A program made the position numbers and the translations under genes. Under the pieces are notes generated by a model. The model did no database searches and was not told the DNA's origin. It was given only the letters and a program-made list of their open reading frames with translations. A stretch of DNA of 15,387 nucleotides from JBJFGR01 sp051892875 (GTDB taxonomy: Bacteria; Pseudomonadota; Gammaproteobacteria; Enterobacterales; Succinivibrionaceae): NCBI GenBank assembly GCA_051892875.1, contig JBJFGR010000052.1:1-15387 (forward strand), in the 5' to 3' direction. Of the stretch, positions 14,934-15,387 are shown piece by piece (position 1 is the stretch's first letter; every line of letters begins with the position of its first letter).

Positions 14934-15041
14934 CTATTGGGGAAGTTTTATTTTACGAGAAGATATCACTACTAAATCAACAGGTAGATTATATGCATCA
15001 TCAGACAAATTAAGAATTTTTACTGCAATCTCTATGTATTA
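14934..15041 (-). pseudogene. Decayed C-terminal gene remnant, unidentified
   Basis: On the minus strand, 35 codons are open between a TAA (15039-15041) and a TAG (14934-14936), giving a protein-like end with LSDDAYNLPVDLVVISSRKI and then KLPQ. No ATG or GTG start lies in this frame, so it is a remnant if real. A neighbouring minus frame just upstream (to about 15110) reads ISWRTFLYNLDDYVIHRD before stopping, consistent with one frameshifted gene. The terminator hairpin at 14881-14911 follows at a natural distance. A 44-codon + strand frame (14920-15054, starting MYRSDYWGSF) overlaps it but has no SD. Function unknown; the fragment could belong to a transposase. Confidence 0.3.
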
Positions 15042-15219
15042 CATAATCATCTAAATTATAAAGAAATGTACGCCACGAAATAAAATTTTATTTTTTAAGG
15101 TTTTACATCAAATATAACCGTCTTAAAAAGTCAATGCAATTTTTTTAAAAGTACTAAGATCGCATATAATTTAGGTCGTTATGCAGTTTTTTATCAAATT
15201 AAAGTGGAAAAATTTAGTT

Positions 15220-15225
15220 TATAAT
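15220..15225 (+). promoter_or_regulatory. Candidate -10 element for the gene at 15339
   Basis: A perfect TATAAT lies about 114 bp before the ATG at 15339. No good -35 is visible at 16-18 bp. Another TATAAT lies at 15165-15170, also without a -35. Either could serve the gene starting at 15339. Confidence 0.35.
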
Positions 15226-15234
15226 AAGAAAATC

Positions 15235-15265
15235 AATAGATTTTTAATACAACAAGTAATCTATT
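15235..15265 (+). repeat. Inverted repeat in the leader of the last gene
   Basis: AATAGATT (15235-15242) and AATCTATT (15258-15265) are perfectly complementary with a 15-nt loop. The left side also matches CTATTGA at 15269-15275 (as TCAATAG, 15233-15239), so two exclusive pairings are possible. With this AT content it may be chance. Confidence 0.25.
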
Positions 15266-15338
15266 AAACTATTGAAATTAAAGACATAAACATTTATTAT
15301 AAATTTGTTATTGTTTTAAATATAAGGATAACATAGTA

Positions 15339-15387
15339 ATGAAAGAAATAAGTGTAGGCAGAGAATCTTTTGAAAAGTTTATTATAA
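15339..15387 (+). CDS. Start of a probable AAA-ATPase-like/DUF1703 protein (partial)
   Basis: Only 16 codons are inside the window (MKEISVGRESFEKFII, then cut). AAGGA at 15324-15328 lies 10 nt before the ATG. The pattern of a short basic/hydrophobic start, then VGRESFEKFI, matches the typical beginning of the large family with an N-terminal predicted AAA-ATPase domain (PF09820) and a C-terminal PD-(D/E)XK nuclease-like DUF1703 domain, where the next expected block is a YVDKT motif. These proteins are numerous in gut anaerobes and their role is unsettled; mobile-element or defence links have been suggested. Assignment from so few residues is tentative. Confidence 0.6.
   Translation, partial: MKEISVGRESFEKFII

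Larger units (their letters stand above)
14422..15338. other. Gene-poor, very AT-rich decayed segment after fliJ
   Basis: About 0.9 kb with no intact gene. It holds a sigma-70 promoter at 14435, a truncated transposase-like frame on the minus strand (14506-14688), an extended -10 element at 14740, long A- and T-tracts (14820-14870), a terminator hairpin at 14881-14911, a second broken minus-strand frame (14934-15041), and the leader of the gene starting at 15339. Base composition swings between moderate in the two remnants and almost pure A/T elsewhere, as expected for a segment built from degraded insertions. Confidence 0.6.

Noticed and set aside
1..15387. CRISPR arrays, tRNA or rRNA genes, origins
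   Set aside because: No regularly spaced repeats, no cloverleaf-like sequence and no rRNA-like conserved blocks were seen on either strand.

Overview
The window comes from a strongly AT-rich bacterium, most likely a gammaproteobacterium. sohB lies directly before topA (in E. coli the pair is separated only by yciN), ycjX and ycjF form a pair, and the flagellar operon fliEFGHIJ sits behind a sigma-54 type promoter, as in polar-flagellated Vibrio or Pseudomonas. Low GC, a probable decayed IS element and the start of a probable DUF1703/AAA-ATPase-like gene would fit a gut or rumen lineage such as Succinivibrionaceae. That family placement is inference only.

Layout, all confident genes on the + strand. 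(1) Positions 1-258: the possible tail of an upstream gene, then AT-rich leader. (2) 259-4092: sohB (inner-membrane S49 protease) and topA (DNA topoisomerase I), 30 nt apart, closed by a strong intrinsic terminator at 4098-4132. (3) 4184-8302: a tightly packed set opening at an extended -10 promoter just after that terminator: an unknown two-TM protein, an ICMT/PEMT-type membrane methyltransferase, YcjX (Ras-like P-loop NTPase), YcjF (DUF697 membrane partner) and a small lipoprotein. Overlaps and short gaps suggest one transcript; it looks like an envelope or membrane-stress module whose joint function is unknown. (4) 8303-8458: a 156-nt regulatory region with a GG-N10-GC sigma-54 promoter and two 10-bp direct repeats 32 bp apart upstream of it, a likely activator site. 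(5) 8459-14421: fliE, fliF, fliG, fliH, fliI, fliJ, encoding the MS ring with its rod adaptor, the rotor switch protein and the cytoplasmic export ATPase complex. (6) 14422-15338: about 0.9 kb without an intact gene, holding a sigma-70 promoter, a truncated transposase-like reading frame on the minus strand, a second decayed minus-strand frame next to a terminator hairpin, and very AT-rich filler. (7) 15339-end: the first 16 codons of a probable DUF1703/AAA-ATPase-like protein.

The known genes are conventional and complete. The least explained parts are the 4184-8302 operon, the fliE control region and the decayed segment that ends the flagellar cluster right after fliJ.
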